A stretch of 64,000 nt of DNA from Lysinibacillus sp. OF-1 (GTDB taxonomy: Bacteria; Bacillota; Bacilli; Bacillales_A; Planococcaceae). Below are positions 42,383 through 50,519 of this stretch, piece after piece (position 1 is the first letter of the stretch; each line of letters begins with the position of its first letter). Under the pieces are notes generated by a model. The model was not told the DNA's origin, ran no database searches, and saw only the letters and a program-made list of their open reading frames with translations. The position numbers and the translations under genes are program-made. The DNA lies in the NCBI RefSeq assembly GCF_028356935.1, contig NZ_CP102798.1, forward strand, positions 4,402,001-4,466,000, given 5' to 3'.

Positions 42383-42492
42383 ATTATATTTTAGCTTTGT
42401 GCTCTATCGCAATTTTAGCGTAGTTTGACTGTGCAATTCTGCTAACAGCCTGTCATTTTCTTGGATTATTGGAAATTAAGCGACTCCTCTTC

Positions 42493-43431
42493 TTAATCCA
42501 ATTTACGCACTTTAATCGGGATTAATGTTCTTTCTAATTGTTCACGATGCTGTTCGTACTGAAGTGGCAACATTAATTGGCTACCCATTGTCTCAGGTGT
42601 TTCGTCATGAGCAAATCCAGGAGGATCTGTAGCGATTTCAAATAGAATTTCGCCAGGCTCACGGAAATAAATCGCATTGAAATAATTACGATCTTTGACT
42701 TCCGTTACATGCTGTCCATGGTTCATCACATACTCTTGCCATTCTAAATGATCCGTATTATCTTGAGCTCTCCACGCAATATGGTGAACCGTTCCTACAC
42801 CCATTTGACCACGTACACCTGCTACTGTTTTTAAATCTACAGTATTACCAATAGCTGCACTTGATTTATAACGAGTATAGTCACCCTCTGTCGCTACCTG
42901 TTCAAGGCCCATCACTTCTGTTAAAACTTTTGCCGTTTCTTCAGGATGACTTGAGTATAGTGTAGCTCCACCAAAACCTTTAATAGCAACCTCGGGTGTT
43001 ACCTCACCAAATGTCCATTCATTGAGCTCGCCTTCCGCACGTGCAACGAGTTCAATATGCAAACCATGTGGGTCGTCCAATTGAATGACTTGCTCACCAA
43101 AGCGTTCAGCTTTTTGGAAGGGAATCGAGAATTTTGCTAAGCGATTAATCCAAAATGGAAGTGCCCCTTCTGGTACAACATACGTTGTAACGCCAACTTG
43201 GCCATCACCAATACGTCCTTGATAAGCATCTGCCCAAGGGAAGAAGGTAATGATTGTGCCTGGTTTTCCACCTTTATCGCCAAAATATAAATGATATGTG
43301 CCAGGATCATCAAAGTTTACAGTTTGCTTCACTAAACGTAAGCCCAACACACCTGCGTAAAAATCAATATTCTCTTGTGGATGCCCTACGATGGCTGTGA
43401 TATGGTGAATACCTGCTGTATGTTTTTTCAT
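42493..43431 (-). CDS. Ring-cleaving VOC dioxygenase (MhqO-like)
   Basis: 312 residues with two VOC modules. Each half has metal-ligand motifs: GIHHITAIVGHPQ (His) with HGLHIELVA (Glu), and VHHIAWRAQDN with EILFEIATDPPGF. MhqO/MhqE-type hydroquinone dioxygenases share this length and layout and take part in quinone detoxification in Bacillus. It lies 73 bases downstream of an FMN reductase gene in the same direction, with an MhqR-type operator upstream of both, which fits a quinone-response operon. Confidence 0.83.
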   Translation of the reverse strand: MKKHTAGIHHITAIVGHPQENIDFYAGVLGLRLVKQTVNFDDPGTYHLYFGDKGGKPGTIITFFPWADAYQGRIGDGQVGVTTYVVPEGALPFWINRLAKFSIPFQKAERFGEQVIQLDDPHGLHIELVARAEGELNEWTFGEVTPEVAIKGFGGATLYSSHPEETAKVLTEVMGLEQVATEGDYTRYKSSAAIGNTVDLKTVAGVRGQMGVGTVHHIAWRAQDNTDHLEWQEYVMNHGQHVTEVKDRNYFNAIYFREPGEILFEIATDPPGFAHDETPETMGSQLMLPLQYEQHREQLERTLIPIKVRKLD

Positions 43432-43504
43432 GTTAACAAGCCCTTTCGACTATTTTTCTCACCTTTACTGTGCCCAACTACGTCCTACCTCAAACTGGAT
43501 AAGC

Positions 43505-44098
43505 TTAGCGAATTGTATATAAAGCTTTAGACCATGGGATTAATTGATCTAACATTTGGTCCACTGAATCTGATTGTACTTCCTTTGGTTTAAAGTCTGT
43601 TCCATTTTCAAAATCTGTGAATAAGGATAATGCTGGGTGAACACGTACATCTGCAATTAATAGCTCTCCCATAATGCCACGTAGATGTTCTGCTGCACGA
43701 GCTCCACCTACAGAACCATATGAAACGATTCCTGCTGCCTTGTTATTCCACTCAACACGTAAATAGTCTAGTGCATTTTTTAAGGCCCCTGTAATAGAGT
43801 GATTATATTCTTGTACGATAAACACAAATCCATCTTGTTTAGCAATAATTTCTGACCAAGCCTGTGCACCCGAAGCATCTTGCCCTGGTTCGCCTAATAA
43901 TGGCAATTTATAATCAGCAATATCGATCACTGTATAGTTTGCGTCACCACGTAGATCTGCAATTTCCTTTACCCATTGTGCTACTTGAGGGCTTACACGT
44001 CCCTCACGTGTCGATCCAATAATAATACCGATATTTAATTCTGCCATTGTTTGTTCCTCCTCTTTTTTTGAACTAAATAATTTATTCAAAAAACCCAT
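43505..44098 (-). CDS. NADPH-dependent FMN reductase / quinone reductase
   Basis: 197 residues with a flavodoxin-like fold. The phosphate loop GSTREGRVSPQVAQW, EYNHSITGALKNALDYL and SYGSVGGARAAEHLR are features of the NADPH-dependent FMN reductase family (YieF/ChrR, azoreductase types). It probably reduces quinones by two electrons. Two starts are each preceded by an excellent ribosome site: ATG 44098 (AGGAGGT) and ATG 44047 (GAGGAGG). The first adds a 17-residue basic/acidic leader, MGFLNKLFSSKKEEEQT. An MhqR-type palindrome lies 56 bases upstream. Confidence 0.82.
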   Translation of the reverse strand: MGFLNKLFSSKKEEEQTMAELNIGIIIGSTREGRVSPQVAQWVKEIADLRGDANYTVIDIADYKLPLLGEPGQDASGAQAWSEIIAKQDGFVFIVQEYNHSITGALKNALDYLRVEWNNKAAGIVSYGSVGGARAAEHLRGIMGELLIADVRVHPALSLFTDFENGTDFKPKEVQSDSVDQMLDQLIPWSKALYTIR

Positions 44099-44138
44099 AA
44101 TTGTACCTCCTGACGAAAGCTAAAGGTTCGAATTCATT

Positions 44139-44171
44139 TATCTCGAAATTATTTATCTTGAATTCGAGATA
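44139..44171 (-). promoter_or_regulatory. MhqR-type operator (quinone response)
   Basis: TATCTTGAATTCGAGATA at 44154-44171 is an 18-base near-perfect palindrome (one mismatch pair). It agrees with the Bacillus subtilis MhqR consensus as I recall it, tATCTcgaAtTCgAGATa. A second partial copy, TATCTCGAAATT, lies at 44139-44150. The site sits just upstream of the FMN reductase/dioxygenase pair. No MhqR gene is seen next to it. Confidence 0.75.
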
Positions 44172-44236
44172 ATAATAACACGATATTTTTATCAACGTCA
44201 ACAACTTTGTTTTTAAATTTAAAAAGGCAGAGAAAA

Positions 44237-44581
44237 TTAACTCTCTACCTTCCCTAAAAGCTTATAAACCTGTGATTTTAAATAGCTATATTGCCCATCA
44301 TTGGTATCATGAAAAGCCTCATTCCTATTTGAATCAATATCCTGATAGTCGATTATGTATGAAAATTGCTCCTCCGTAAAATCCATTCTTACGCCATTAA
44401 TGACATTATAAAAGTGCCAGCCCTCCTTGAGAAATGTCTTTCTAATTTCTCCGCCAAGAATATCCTGCACCACTAATGAAGTAACGCCACATTGCCCTTT
44501 TGCAAGGTTATCCAAGCTCCATTTAGAACTTGATTGGCTTGACCATAATTTTCTTAAAGCGTTTAAAATGTCTTTTTTCAT
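44237..44581 (-). CDS. YunG-family protein
   Basis: 114 residues. The conserved core SSKWSLDNLAKGQCGVTSLVVQDILGGEI and WHFYNVINGVRMDFTEEQFSY matches the Bacillus YunG family (about 115 residues), whose function is unknown. The Cys in GQCGVTSLV and His in WHFYN recall a papain-like hydrolase arrangement, but that is a suggestion only. GAGAGGAG supports the ATG at 44581; a longer frame upstream overlaps the preceding gene. Confidence 0.75.
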   Translation of the reverse strand: MKKDILNALRKLWSSQSSSKWSLDNLAKGQCGVTSLVVQDILGGEIRKTFLKEGWHFYNVINGVRMDFTEEQFSYIIDYQDIDSNRNEAFHDTNDGQYSYLKSQVYKLLGKVES

Positions 44582-44603
44582 GCTATAACTCCTCTCAAAC
44601 ACT

Positions 44604-45067
44604 TTAAAATGGGACTTCATCCATTTTTATTGGTGTTGAGTTCCCTGTAATCCAATCATCTTTAATAGCACTATAGACAATACTATCTGTCACGGTACCG
44701 TCCTCATTTTCCCAAGCATTTCTTAAATAGCCCTCTTTCACAAAGCCAGCCTTACTAAAGCATTTTCGCATCCCCATATTATCGGCTCTAGTATAGCCTT
44801 CAATACGAATCTTACCTTTTTCGCCAAATAGATCAATGAAGTGCTTTAACACCATATCCTTACTTCCACATGAATAAAAAGAATCCCGACTTTTTCCCCT
44901 TCCTCAAGTAGCCAATGTGTTTCACGATCGTTCTTATAGTAACCCTCCACATATGCAGCTCGAATGGACTCTTCTTTTACCAGTGGATTCGTGTGATACA
45001 ACCATTTATTTTGAGTGAGTAACTGTACTAAATCATCAATTTCTTCTTCAAATAATTTGAATTCCAT
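44604..45067 (-). pseudogene. GNAT acetyltransferase broken by frameshift and internal deletion
   Basis: The N-terminal frame (45067-44846) reads MEFKLFEEEIDDLVQLLT ... EGEKVGILFIH. The C-terminal frame (to 44604) reads GSKDMVLKHFIDLF ... RIEGYTRADNMGMRKCFSKAGFVKEGYLRNAWENEDGTVTDSIVYS. Together they give about 150 residues against about 180 for intact relatives. The central strand and acetyl-CoA loop that should lie between VGILF and the RIEGYTR block are missing, and the frames disagree. The junction is near 44855-44865. An intact function is unlikely. Confidence 0.7.
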
Positions 45068-45081
45068 TAATAGCTCCTTTC

Positions 45082-45501
45082 TTAAATGTCCTCACATATA
45101 TCAGAAAAAATAAAATTGGTTTTTGTATGTGCATATGGCTGTAATACATCAATAAACTGCTCAACATCAGAAAAAGTTTGAAAATGCCCTTTTAATAAAA
45201 AACATGCCTCACCTGATATTCGATAACAAAAATCTATCGTTGTATACGTCTTAATAAGATCTTTAAAATCTGCATAGCGGTTGTTTTTTATTGTCGCCTC
45301 AATGATAGCCTCAACTGGATAGCCTAATGCCTTTTTATTAATAGCCAAAGTATATTTTTTTATGACTTCCTGTTCCTCTAATTGCCGTACTCTTTCACGA
45401 ACAGCTGGTGCCGATAAATGTACTCGTCTCCCTAATTCACTCATAGAAATACGACTATCCTCCTTTAATTCTTTCAGTATCCTTTCATTAATGAAATCCA
45501 T
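45082..45501 (-). CDS. Lrp/AsnC-family regulator
   Basis: 139 residues. The N-terminal HTH (NERILKELKEDSRISMSELGRRVHLSAPAVRERVRQLEEQEVIKKYT in blocks) is followed by the RAM ligand-binding domain (CYRISGEACFLLKG). Lrp/AsnC proteins sense amino acids. It is divergent from an AhpD-like gene 106 bases away, with paired AATTCG-containing elements in the gap. That gene is the likely target, although members also control amino-acid transport. Confidence 0.83.
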   Translation of the reverse strand: MDFINERILKELKEDSRISMSELGRRVHLSAPAVRERVRQLEEQEVIKKYTLAINKKALGYPVEAIIEATIKNNRYADFKDLIKTYTTIDFCYRISGEACFLLKGHFQTFSDVEQFIDVLQPYAHTKTNFIFSDICEDI

Positions 45502-45607
45502 TATGGCAATACCCCTTCTTTTTAAAAGGAAACGATTATAATTTCCTTCGAATTCGCATGTTAACTTCGTTATTCATATTTTACACTAATGAAAGGAGGG
45601 ATGTTTG

Positions 45608-46012
45608 ATGACACTTATTCATTTACACGACAAGGGCTTAACGCCATTTCAACAACTATTAGGCTATAACGAGGGAATTCAGCTGCACTGGCAACAGTTG
45701 GGGGAGGTACTCGAAAAAGACGGGCATCTATCCGCTTCATTAAAAGAAGAGGTTCGAAAAACATTAGCTCAAAAAAATGGCTGTCAGTATTGTAAGGCAA
45801 AAGGCAAACCAGATCCACAATACTATGATGAGAAAACAGCCGTATGTACAGGTTTTGCAGAAGCATTCTTAGCTTCAAAAGGTCACACTGCGGCCAATGT
45901 CACAGCTGTATTAAAGGATTATTTAACAGCAGCCGAGATTAGCGAGCTACTAGCATTTATTTGCTTCGCGACAGCACAGCAATATTTTGGTGCTCTTATG
46001 CAATTAAAATAA
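45608..46012 (+). CDS. AhpD/carboxymuconolactone-decarboxylase-like protein
   Basis: 134 residues, all helical. NGCQYCKAKG near residue 58 is the CxxC redox motif of AhpD-like alkylhydroperoxidases, and ELLAFICFATAQQYFG is the typical closing helix. Members act in peroxide or thiol-redox detoxification. AAAGGAGGG lies seven bases before the ATG at 45608. It is divergent from an Lrp/AsnC regulator and followed by a hairpin. Confidence 0.72.
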   Translation: MTLIHLHDKGLTPFQQLLGYNEGIQLHWQQLGEVLEKDGHLSASLKEEVRKTLAQKNGCQYCKAKGKPDPQYYDEKTAVCTGFAEAFLASKGHTAANVTAVLKDYLTAAEISELLAFICFATAQQYFGALMQLK

Positions 46013-46013
46013 C

Positions 46014-46038
46014 GGAACTAGGGGTCTTCCCTAGTTCC
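46014..46038 (+). terminator. Hairpin after AhpD-like gene
   Basis: GGAACTAGGG / CCCTAGTTCC perfect 10-base stem with a 5-base loop, starting next to the stop codon; the T run is short. Confidence 0.6.
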
Positions 46039-46100
46039 TATCCACCAATTTGAACGTTCTATCCATCACATTTAGTGCTGTATCCACCGCTTTATGCATG

Positions 46101-46520
46101 CTATCCATCTAAATCGATTTTATTAGCTATATCTATAATAAATTGCTTACTAAGCTCCTCTTTCATATTATTCTCAGCATCCACCATCACTTGTTCAATG
46201 AGACAGCCTTGATGATGAAAGACATCTTCATGATCTGAAGCACAACTAAATAATGAGGTTTGTCCTTCAATCGCATAAATCACATCTAAGAAAGAAATTT
46301 CTTGTGGACGCTTAGAAATACGGTAACCACCGTTGACACCTGGATTCGACTCAATTAAACCTGCCTTCACAAGCTTTGTTAATATTTTCGAAAGATAGGT
46401 TGGTGATAATTTCTGCATTTCTGCTAGAGACTCTACGCTCATTGATTTCCCTTTAGGATTGAGCGTTAAAAACACCATCGTATGTAACGCATAATTTGTT
46501 GCTTTTGAATATTTCATCAT
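46101..46520 (-). CDS. Rrf2-family regulator
   Basis: 139 residues. Rrf2 winged helix (KYSKATNYALHTMVFL, SPTYLSKILTKLVKAGLIESNPGVNGGY) with a short sensor region containing two Cys (FSCASDHEDVFHHQGCLIE). The third Cys of iron-sulfur IscR/NsrR types is not evident, so thiol-based or other sensing is more likely. GGAGGTGATTA precedes two adjacent ATG codons. No adjacent target is obvious; the nearest divergent gene is on the far side of the cupin gene. Confidence 0.8.
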   Translation of the reverse strand: MMKYSKATNYALHTMVFLTLNPKGKSMSVESLAEMQKLSPTYLSKILTKLVKAGLIESNPGVNGGYRISKRPQEISFLDVIYAIEGQTSLFSCASDHEDVFHHQGCLIEQVMVDAENNMKEELSKQFIIDIANKIDLDG

Positions 46521-46622
46521 TAATCACCTCCATTCAGGACTATTACTATCTGTAATTAAAACACATTCTACCATATATCAAGAAAAAAGCATGTTTTGCA
46601 GAAAAACACGCTTTATGATTTC

Positions 46623-47150
46623 TTATTCACGCTGCCCATAGCCTTCTTCTTCAGCCATGGCATCAGCCTTTGTCGTATGAACAGTTCCAAATGGATGGTT
46701 TGGTGGTGCATAAATTGTGTAAAGCTTTAGCGGTTTATTGCCTATATTCGTAACATTATGCCATGTCCCTGCTGGCACCATAATGGCCATATCTTCAGAC
46801 ACGTGTCTTTGGAAGTTTAAATAATCTTTACTTGGTCCCATCTGTGTAACGCCATGCCCTTCCTCAATACAAATAAATTGATCGACGTGAGGGTGTACTT
46901 CTAAGCCAATATCTTCCCCAACGTTAAGGCTCATCACAGTTACTTGTAAGTGTGGCCCTGTCCATAGTACTGTTCGATAATTTTTGTTGTGCTTTGTAGT
47001 CTCTTCAATGTTGACAACGAATGGTCCTGATCCAAAATCATTCTGGACATTACTTCTTGGCACTCGTTCTTCCTGATTTGGATAGGCCCAATAAACAGGT
47101 TGATAACCGTAATTATACAGTAGATAATTACCGTAATAAGGGTGGTACAT
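46623..47150 (-). CDS. Cupin-domain protein
   Basis: 175 residues. A Tyr-rich head (MYHPYYGNYLLYNYGYQPVYW) precedes a single cupin: GEDIGLEVHPHVDQFICIEEGHG (motif 1 His and Glu) and VPAGTWHNVTNIG (motif 2 His). Metal binding is likely. The ATG at 47150 has AGAGGA upstream and is preferred to longer frames. The Tyr/Pro-rich start resembles that of spore-associated proteins such as the one at 19562, which is a weak hint. Its function is not known. Confidence 0.72.
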   Translation of the reverse strand: MYHPYYGNYLLYNYGYQPVYWAYPNQEERVPRSNVQNDFGSGPFVVNIEETTKHNKNYRTVLWTGPHLQVTVMSLNVGEDIGLEVHPHVDQFICIEEGHGVTQMGPSKDYLNFQRHVSEDMAIMVPAGTWHNVTNIGNKPLKLYTIYAPPNHPFGTVHTTKADAMAEEEGYGQRE

Positions 47151-47271
47151 GTAACTCAATCCTCTCATACATGATAACGCTATATTATGCAGTTGAATGA
47201 AAGAAGGTACTCCGTTTGCACGTTGAATTATTAATGGAGTGCTATTTATAAACAGATTGGAGGTAGCTGCC

Positions 47272-47730
47272 ATGTACGCTAGATTAGCAGAAATGCTAGC
47301 AAGTACTACGGCGATTAAATGGTTTCCTGGACATGATGTTGAAGATGATTGGATTGTAGAAGCTGAAGTTGAATTAGGGTTCAGCTTACCACCATCCTAT
47401 TGCTGGTGGTTAAAAAATTATGGCAATGGGCAACTGAATGGTGGATCTATTCTCACAATCGGTCAACCAGCATACAGAGACATCGATCATACAGATATTC
47501 TTTATATACATCGTCTTAACTTGGCTGACAAGGATTGGTGTAAACAATATCCGAATAGGTTAGATTTATTTGTTCCAGACGCAGACGAACTATATTTTTT
47601 TAATACATCATCAAAAGATGAACATGGTGAGTTTTCAGTTATGTGCTTTGACTTATTGAATGACATGATTTATGAATATGCTTCTACTTTCTCAAAGTTT
47701 CTCGAAAAATTAATGGATGAACGGAGCTAA
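47272..47730 (+). CDS. SMI1/KNR4 (SUKH) family protein
   Basis: 152 residues from the ATG at 47272 (TTGGAGGT upstream). The SUKH core reads VEAEVELGFSLPPSYCWWLKNYGNGQLNGG ... DELYFFNTSSKDEHGEFSVMCFDLLNDMIYEYASTFSKFLEKLM. Such single-domain proteins are mostly immunity proteins to polymorphic nuclease toxins. No toxin partner is beside it. With the broken DUF4303 gene at 48897 it may mark the remains of an immunity-gene cluster. Confidence 0.75.
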   Translation: MYARLAEMLASTTAIKWFPGHDVEDDWIVEAEVELGFSLPPSYCWWLKNYGNGQLNGGSILTIGQPAYRDIDHTDILYIHRLNLADKDWCKQYPNRLDLFVPDADELYFFNTSSKDEHGEFSVMCFDLLNDMIYEYASTFSKFLEKLMDERS

Positions 47731-47733
47731 TAG

Positions 47734-47766
47734 TGTGAGTTGCCATATCTATAGAGGCAACTCACA
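47734..47766. terminator. Hairpin between convergent SUKH and serine hydrolase genes
   Basis: TGTGAGTTGCC / GGCAACTCACA 11-base perfect stem. It overlaps the stop of the minus-strand gene; no clear T run. Confidence 0.5.
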
Positions 47767-48883
47767 ACTCAGAAAACTCCCTTTTAAGACGCTTGCGAAA
47801 CTTATCATCTGTCAGAAATTTCAATTGAAAACTATTCATACTATTAGATAGTTTAATTTGTTCCATTGTATTTAAGTCGTTAGCAAAAAGGGCAATTTCC
47901 GTTTGATTCCCTTCTTTATCTTCCGCATAGGCTGCTAGTGTTAAGACAAATGCAGTCGATCCACCCTTTTGACCTGCATGTGTTAGCCATTCTTGATTTT
48001 TAGGATTCTGCATCAACTGTTCCATTACGGGATCTAAGTATTTATGTACCTCTGCAATGAAGAAGTTTTTATTATTCAATTTTTCTAAAATAGAGATGTA
48101 ATCGTTTGTAGTGGCCCTTATTAAACGGTCAGACCATATCTTTTGAAAATCTATATTGAGCAGTTTTTGTGCCTCTGCTTTCTCCTCGTAAGTCAAAGGT
48201 TGCTCTATCCAACTGGCGTGAATAGACGATGCACGCTCACGATATTCAGCCATATCCATTTCTTGCAAAGCCGCTAATGTTTCTTTTTTCGTTAAATTTT
48301 TTTCTTTCAAGACTTGAACCGGGATATGGAGTGCACTGACGATTGGATATAATGGTTCATGATCCTCTACATGTAGCTGTGTAAGCACATCATTAATCGC
48401 TTGAAAACCTAATACATGCATTAAATATTCCGTATTCGCATTGGAACTATAAGCAATCATACCACTTGCGACTTCACTTAAAGGTACATGATCCACACCC
48501 TGAAGGTTTAACTGCGCTAACCATGCTTCATGTGCACCTCCATCCGTTTTAGGAATATAAAATACCTCTAACTCCTTTAGATCGACCTGTTGCTGAGGAT
48601 TAATGCGACCCTCTGCTGCTTGCTGTGCATAGGCTATAGCGACGATGATTTTAACTGTACTTGCTAATGGCAGCTGTTCCTTAGTGTTTAATTCCACCCA
48701 ATATTGTTGATTGCGTTGAATGGCTACGGAAACATTTTTATCAGCTCTATGTTCCTTTATAAATTGAACAATATATTCTGGGTCGTCCTTCTTAATCTCT
48801 TTTTGAAACTTCCAAAAGACAATACCTATTACTAACCCTGCACAAATTAAAATGCCACCCATCATCCAATATAATTTTTTCAC
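47762..48883 (-). CDS. Class-A beta-lactamase-like serine hydrolase, membrane-anchored
   Basis: About 373 residues with one N-terminal helix (residues about 5-25) that anchors it outside. The penicilloyl-serine motifs are ASTVKI (SxxK, near residue 78), YSSNANTEY (SxN-like, near residue 148) and GQKGGST (KTG-like, near residue 310). The spacing is longer than in true class-A beta-lactamases, so carboxypeptidase or other peptidoglycan activity is possible. GGAGGG is spaced for the GTG at 48883 rather than the ATG two codons before. It lies 13 bases downstream of the DUF4303 gene. Confidence 0.72.
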   Translation of the reverse strand: MKKLYWMMGGILICAGLVIGIVFWKFQKEIKKDDPEYIVQFIKEHRADKNVSVAIQRNQQYWVELNTKEQLPLASTVKIIVAIAYAQQAAEGRINPQQQVDLKELEVFYIPKTDGGAHEAWLAQLNLQGVDHVPLSEVASGMIAYSSNANTEYLMHVLGFQAINDVLTQLHVEDHEPLYPIVSALHIPVQVLKEKNLTKKETLAALQEMDMAEYRERASSIHASWIEQPLTYEEKAEAQKLLNIDFQKIWSDRLIRATTNDYISILEKLNNKNFFIAEVHKYLDPVMEQLMQNPKNQEWLTHAGQKGGSTAFVLTLAAYAEDKEGNQTEIALFANDLNTMEQIKLSNSMNSFQLKFLTDDKFRKRLKREFSEL

Positions 48884-48896
48884 TTTCATCCCTCCA

Positions 48897-49446
48897 TCAC
48901 TCGTCTGCTTCCACCAACCATTGCTGCAATGCTGTAGACGACTGGTTTAATTGCAACGCTATTTCTATGTTTACTTCATCTGGGGGCATCACTTCCACGA
49001 GTATACAAATAGCGTCTCTTGTTTGATTCAAGGCAAATAGTCCCTCCTCATCAAGCTTTTTCATGGCTAATTCCATTGCTGTTAGCCGGAATGTCAATTC
49101 TTGCTGCCATTTTTCACCCCCAAGGACATTGATATTAGGTCGCTCATTCAAGTACTGACATACATTTGTAAAATACTCTTCACCGAAGCAACAATAAGGA
49201 GAATCTGCATAAGACCATTTGATAAGAGCAGCCATTTCAGATTGAGAGTTGTTGCTATTTCTTGCCTGTTTAGTAGCTTCCCGCTCCAATGCTTCCCACG
49301 ACCAAGCTGAAACGTTCGGAGCATGCCCTTCGCCAGTTGTATATAGCGTACAGTAATAGTCCCGCTCACCATTTTTAAATAAATTCAGAAATGATTTTCT
49401 TGCAGCATTAACAATTTCCTCTACTAAAGTCTCCGGTAGGCATCAT
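48897..49446 (-). pseudogene. DUF4303 protein with a frameshift near the start codon
   Basis: The main frame encodes LPETLVEEIVNAARKSFL ... GERDYYCTLYTTGEGHAPNVSAWSWEALEREATKQ ... WSYADSPYCCFGEEYF ... LVEADE, a DUF4303-type protein of about 180 residues. Its frame has no start codon before an upstream TGA. A tandem ATGATG at 49446-49441 would give MMLPETLVEE if one C of the CC at 49439-49440 were absent. I infer a one-base insertion at codon 3. A short product from the internal TTG at 49289 is possible but would lack half the domain. Function is unknown; these genes often sit in immunity clusters. Confidence 0.55.
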
Positions 49447-49534
49447 AACTATGAATATCTCCTTTAACTTGCTTTAGGTATATAGAACGTGTTATCGACG
49501 GATAGCACCTTTTTCAATTTGATAGTAAGACACA

Positions 49535-49569
49535 AAAAACCATCTCTAATCTTCATTTAGGTGGTTTTA
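49535..49569 (-). terminator. Terminator of the small membrane protein gene
   Basis: AAAACCA / TGGTTTT arms (with TCT/AGG imperfect extension) followed on the minus strand by TTTTTTG, 16 bases after the stop. Confidence 0.6.
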
Positions 49570-49584
49570 AATGTTTCAATTTAG

Positions 49585-49797
49585 TCATCGACCCTTCTTG
49601 AGAAATAAGACTAATGCTAATGAAGCCAAAAAGAATAAACTTAGATGGAAACTAACCAAATTAGCAATGTATTGAATGTAATAATGAGTATTAAGTATTG
49701 TACTTTGTTGTCGCATTAAAGTAGAAATAATTGTTGGACTAAATAACGAAATAACAGCGATAACAATTATACAACTTGAAAACATTTTCTTATCCAA
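49585..49797 (-). CDS. Small two-helix membrane protein
   Basis: 70 residues if started at the TTG at 49797, which has TAGGTGAT directly upstream. It has hydrophobic segments at about 7-25 (SCIIVIAVISLFSPTIIS) and 43-66 (LVSFHLSLFFLASLALVLFL) and a basic C-terminus KKGR. I do not recognise it. A terminator follows. It may be real or the surviving part of a decayed gene, since the adjacent upstream DNA contains a coding remnant. Confidence 0.45.
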   Translation of the reverse strand: MDKKMFSSCIIVIAVISLFSPTIISTLMRQQSTILNTHYYIQYIANLVSFHLSLFFLASLALVLFLKKGR

Positions 49798-49818
49798 AAA
49801 ATCACCTACCAATTCTGT

Positions 49819-49923
49819 TCAGAAGTATCTATAGGTTTTTGAATAAGATGCTCCCACTAGTTTTCCTGCAACTCCACTCCCAAGACTCATCTCTCCTATA
49901 GTGGTAGCAGCATTTAATAAAGT
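49819..49923 (-). pseudogene. Coding remnant
   Basis: A 34-codon minus-strand stretch bounded by stops reads LLNAATTIGEMSLGSGVAGKLVGASYSKTYRYF then TGA. It is protein-like (Gly/Ala-rich, helix-forming) but has no good start. It is probably the tail of a lost gene. I cannot name the family. Confidence 0.3.
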
Positions 49924-49953
49924 TTAAGGTCATTGCATTGTAAGCTACATACA

Positions 49954-50397
49954 CTAATGAATTAACGAAGCTCTTAAACTGCTAATGCCATTTTCTAAAT
50001 ATCCTTTGAGGCATGTTAACATATAAACCCAACCCTCTTTTTGCCCCATCATTTTTGCCATAATCTCTGGGTCATGGGCATTAAACCCTGACTCTACTAC
50101 AGTAATAATGGTTTCGCCTTGTAATTCTTCAAGAGTGATGGTAACCATCGTCACTTCACCATGCTCTTCACCCCATACAAACATAATTTTTTCATTAGCC
50201 TCCATTTCCAGCACAGTGATTACACCCTCAGCATGATACTCATCATATCTAAGCGTAATCCTTTTACCCGCTCCCCATCTTTCAGAGCTATCAGAGAACC
50301 AATAATGCCCAATTTCAGTAGGAGAAATAATGGCTTCAAAAACTTTATGGACTGGCTGCCTGATTTTTAATTTCGTCGTCACATCCGTATTCATCAT
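49954..50397 (-). CDS. SRPBCC-family (AHSA1/START-like) protein
   Basis: 147 residues. TKLKIRQPVHKVFEAIISPTEIGHYWFSDSSERWGAGKRITLRY opens the helix-grip fold (two blocks), and GWVYMLTCLKGYLENG closes it, as in AHSA1-like SRPBCC proteins. These bind hydrophobic ligands or act as stress-linked accessory proteins. Paired ATGs follow AAAAAGGATGATG. It is monocistronic. Confidence 0.78.
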   Translation of the reverse strand: MMNTDVTTKLKIRQPVHKVFEAIISPTEIGHYWFSDSSERWGAGKRITLRYDEYHAEGVITVLEMEANEKIMFVWGEEHGEVTMVTITLEELQGETIITVVESGFNAHDPEIMAKMMGQKEGWVYMLTCLKGYLENGISSLRASLIH

Positions 50398-50480
50398 CGA
50401 TCATCATCCTTTTTGTAATATTTATCTACACATTCTTCGCCAAATTTTCCCTTTTACCTCTCTAATAATAAAAATTGACT

Positions 50481-50519
50481 AAAAAAGTGTGATTCCCCTA
50501 ATGGTAAAATCACACTTTT
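50481..50519 (-). terminator. Terminator of the second two-component system
   Basis: AAAGTGTGATT / AATCACACTTT perfect 11-base stem, overlapping the kinase stop codon and followed on the minus strand by a T run. Confidence 0.8.

Noticed and set aside
47762-48883. Calling the serine hydrolase a beta-lactamase resistance gene
   Set aside because: SxxK, SxN and KGG motifs are present but spacing and length differ from class-A enzymes, and no regulatory bla genes accompany it.
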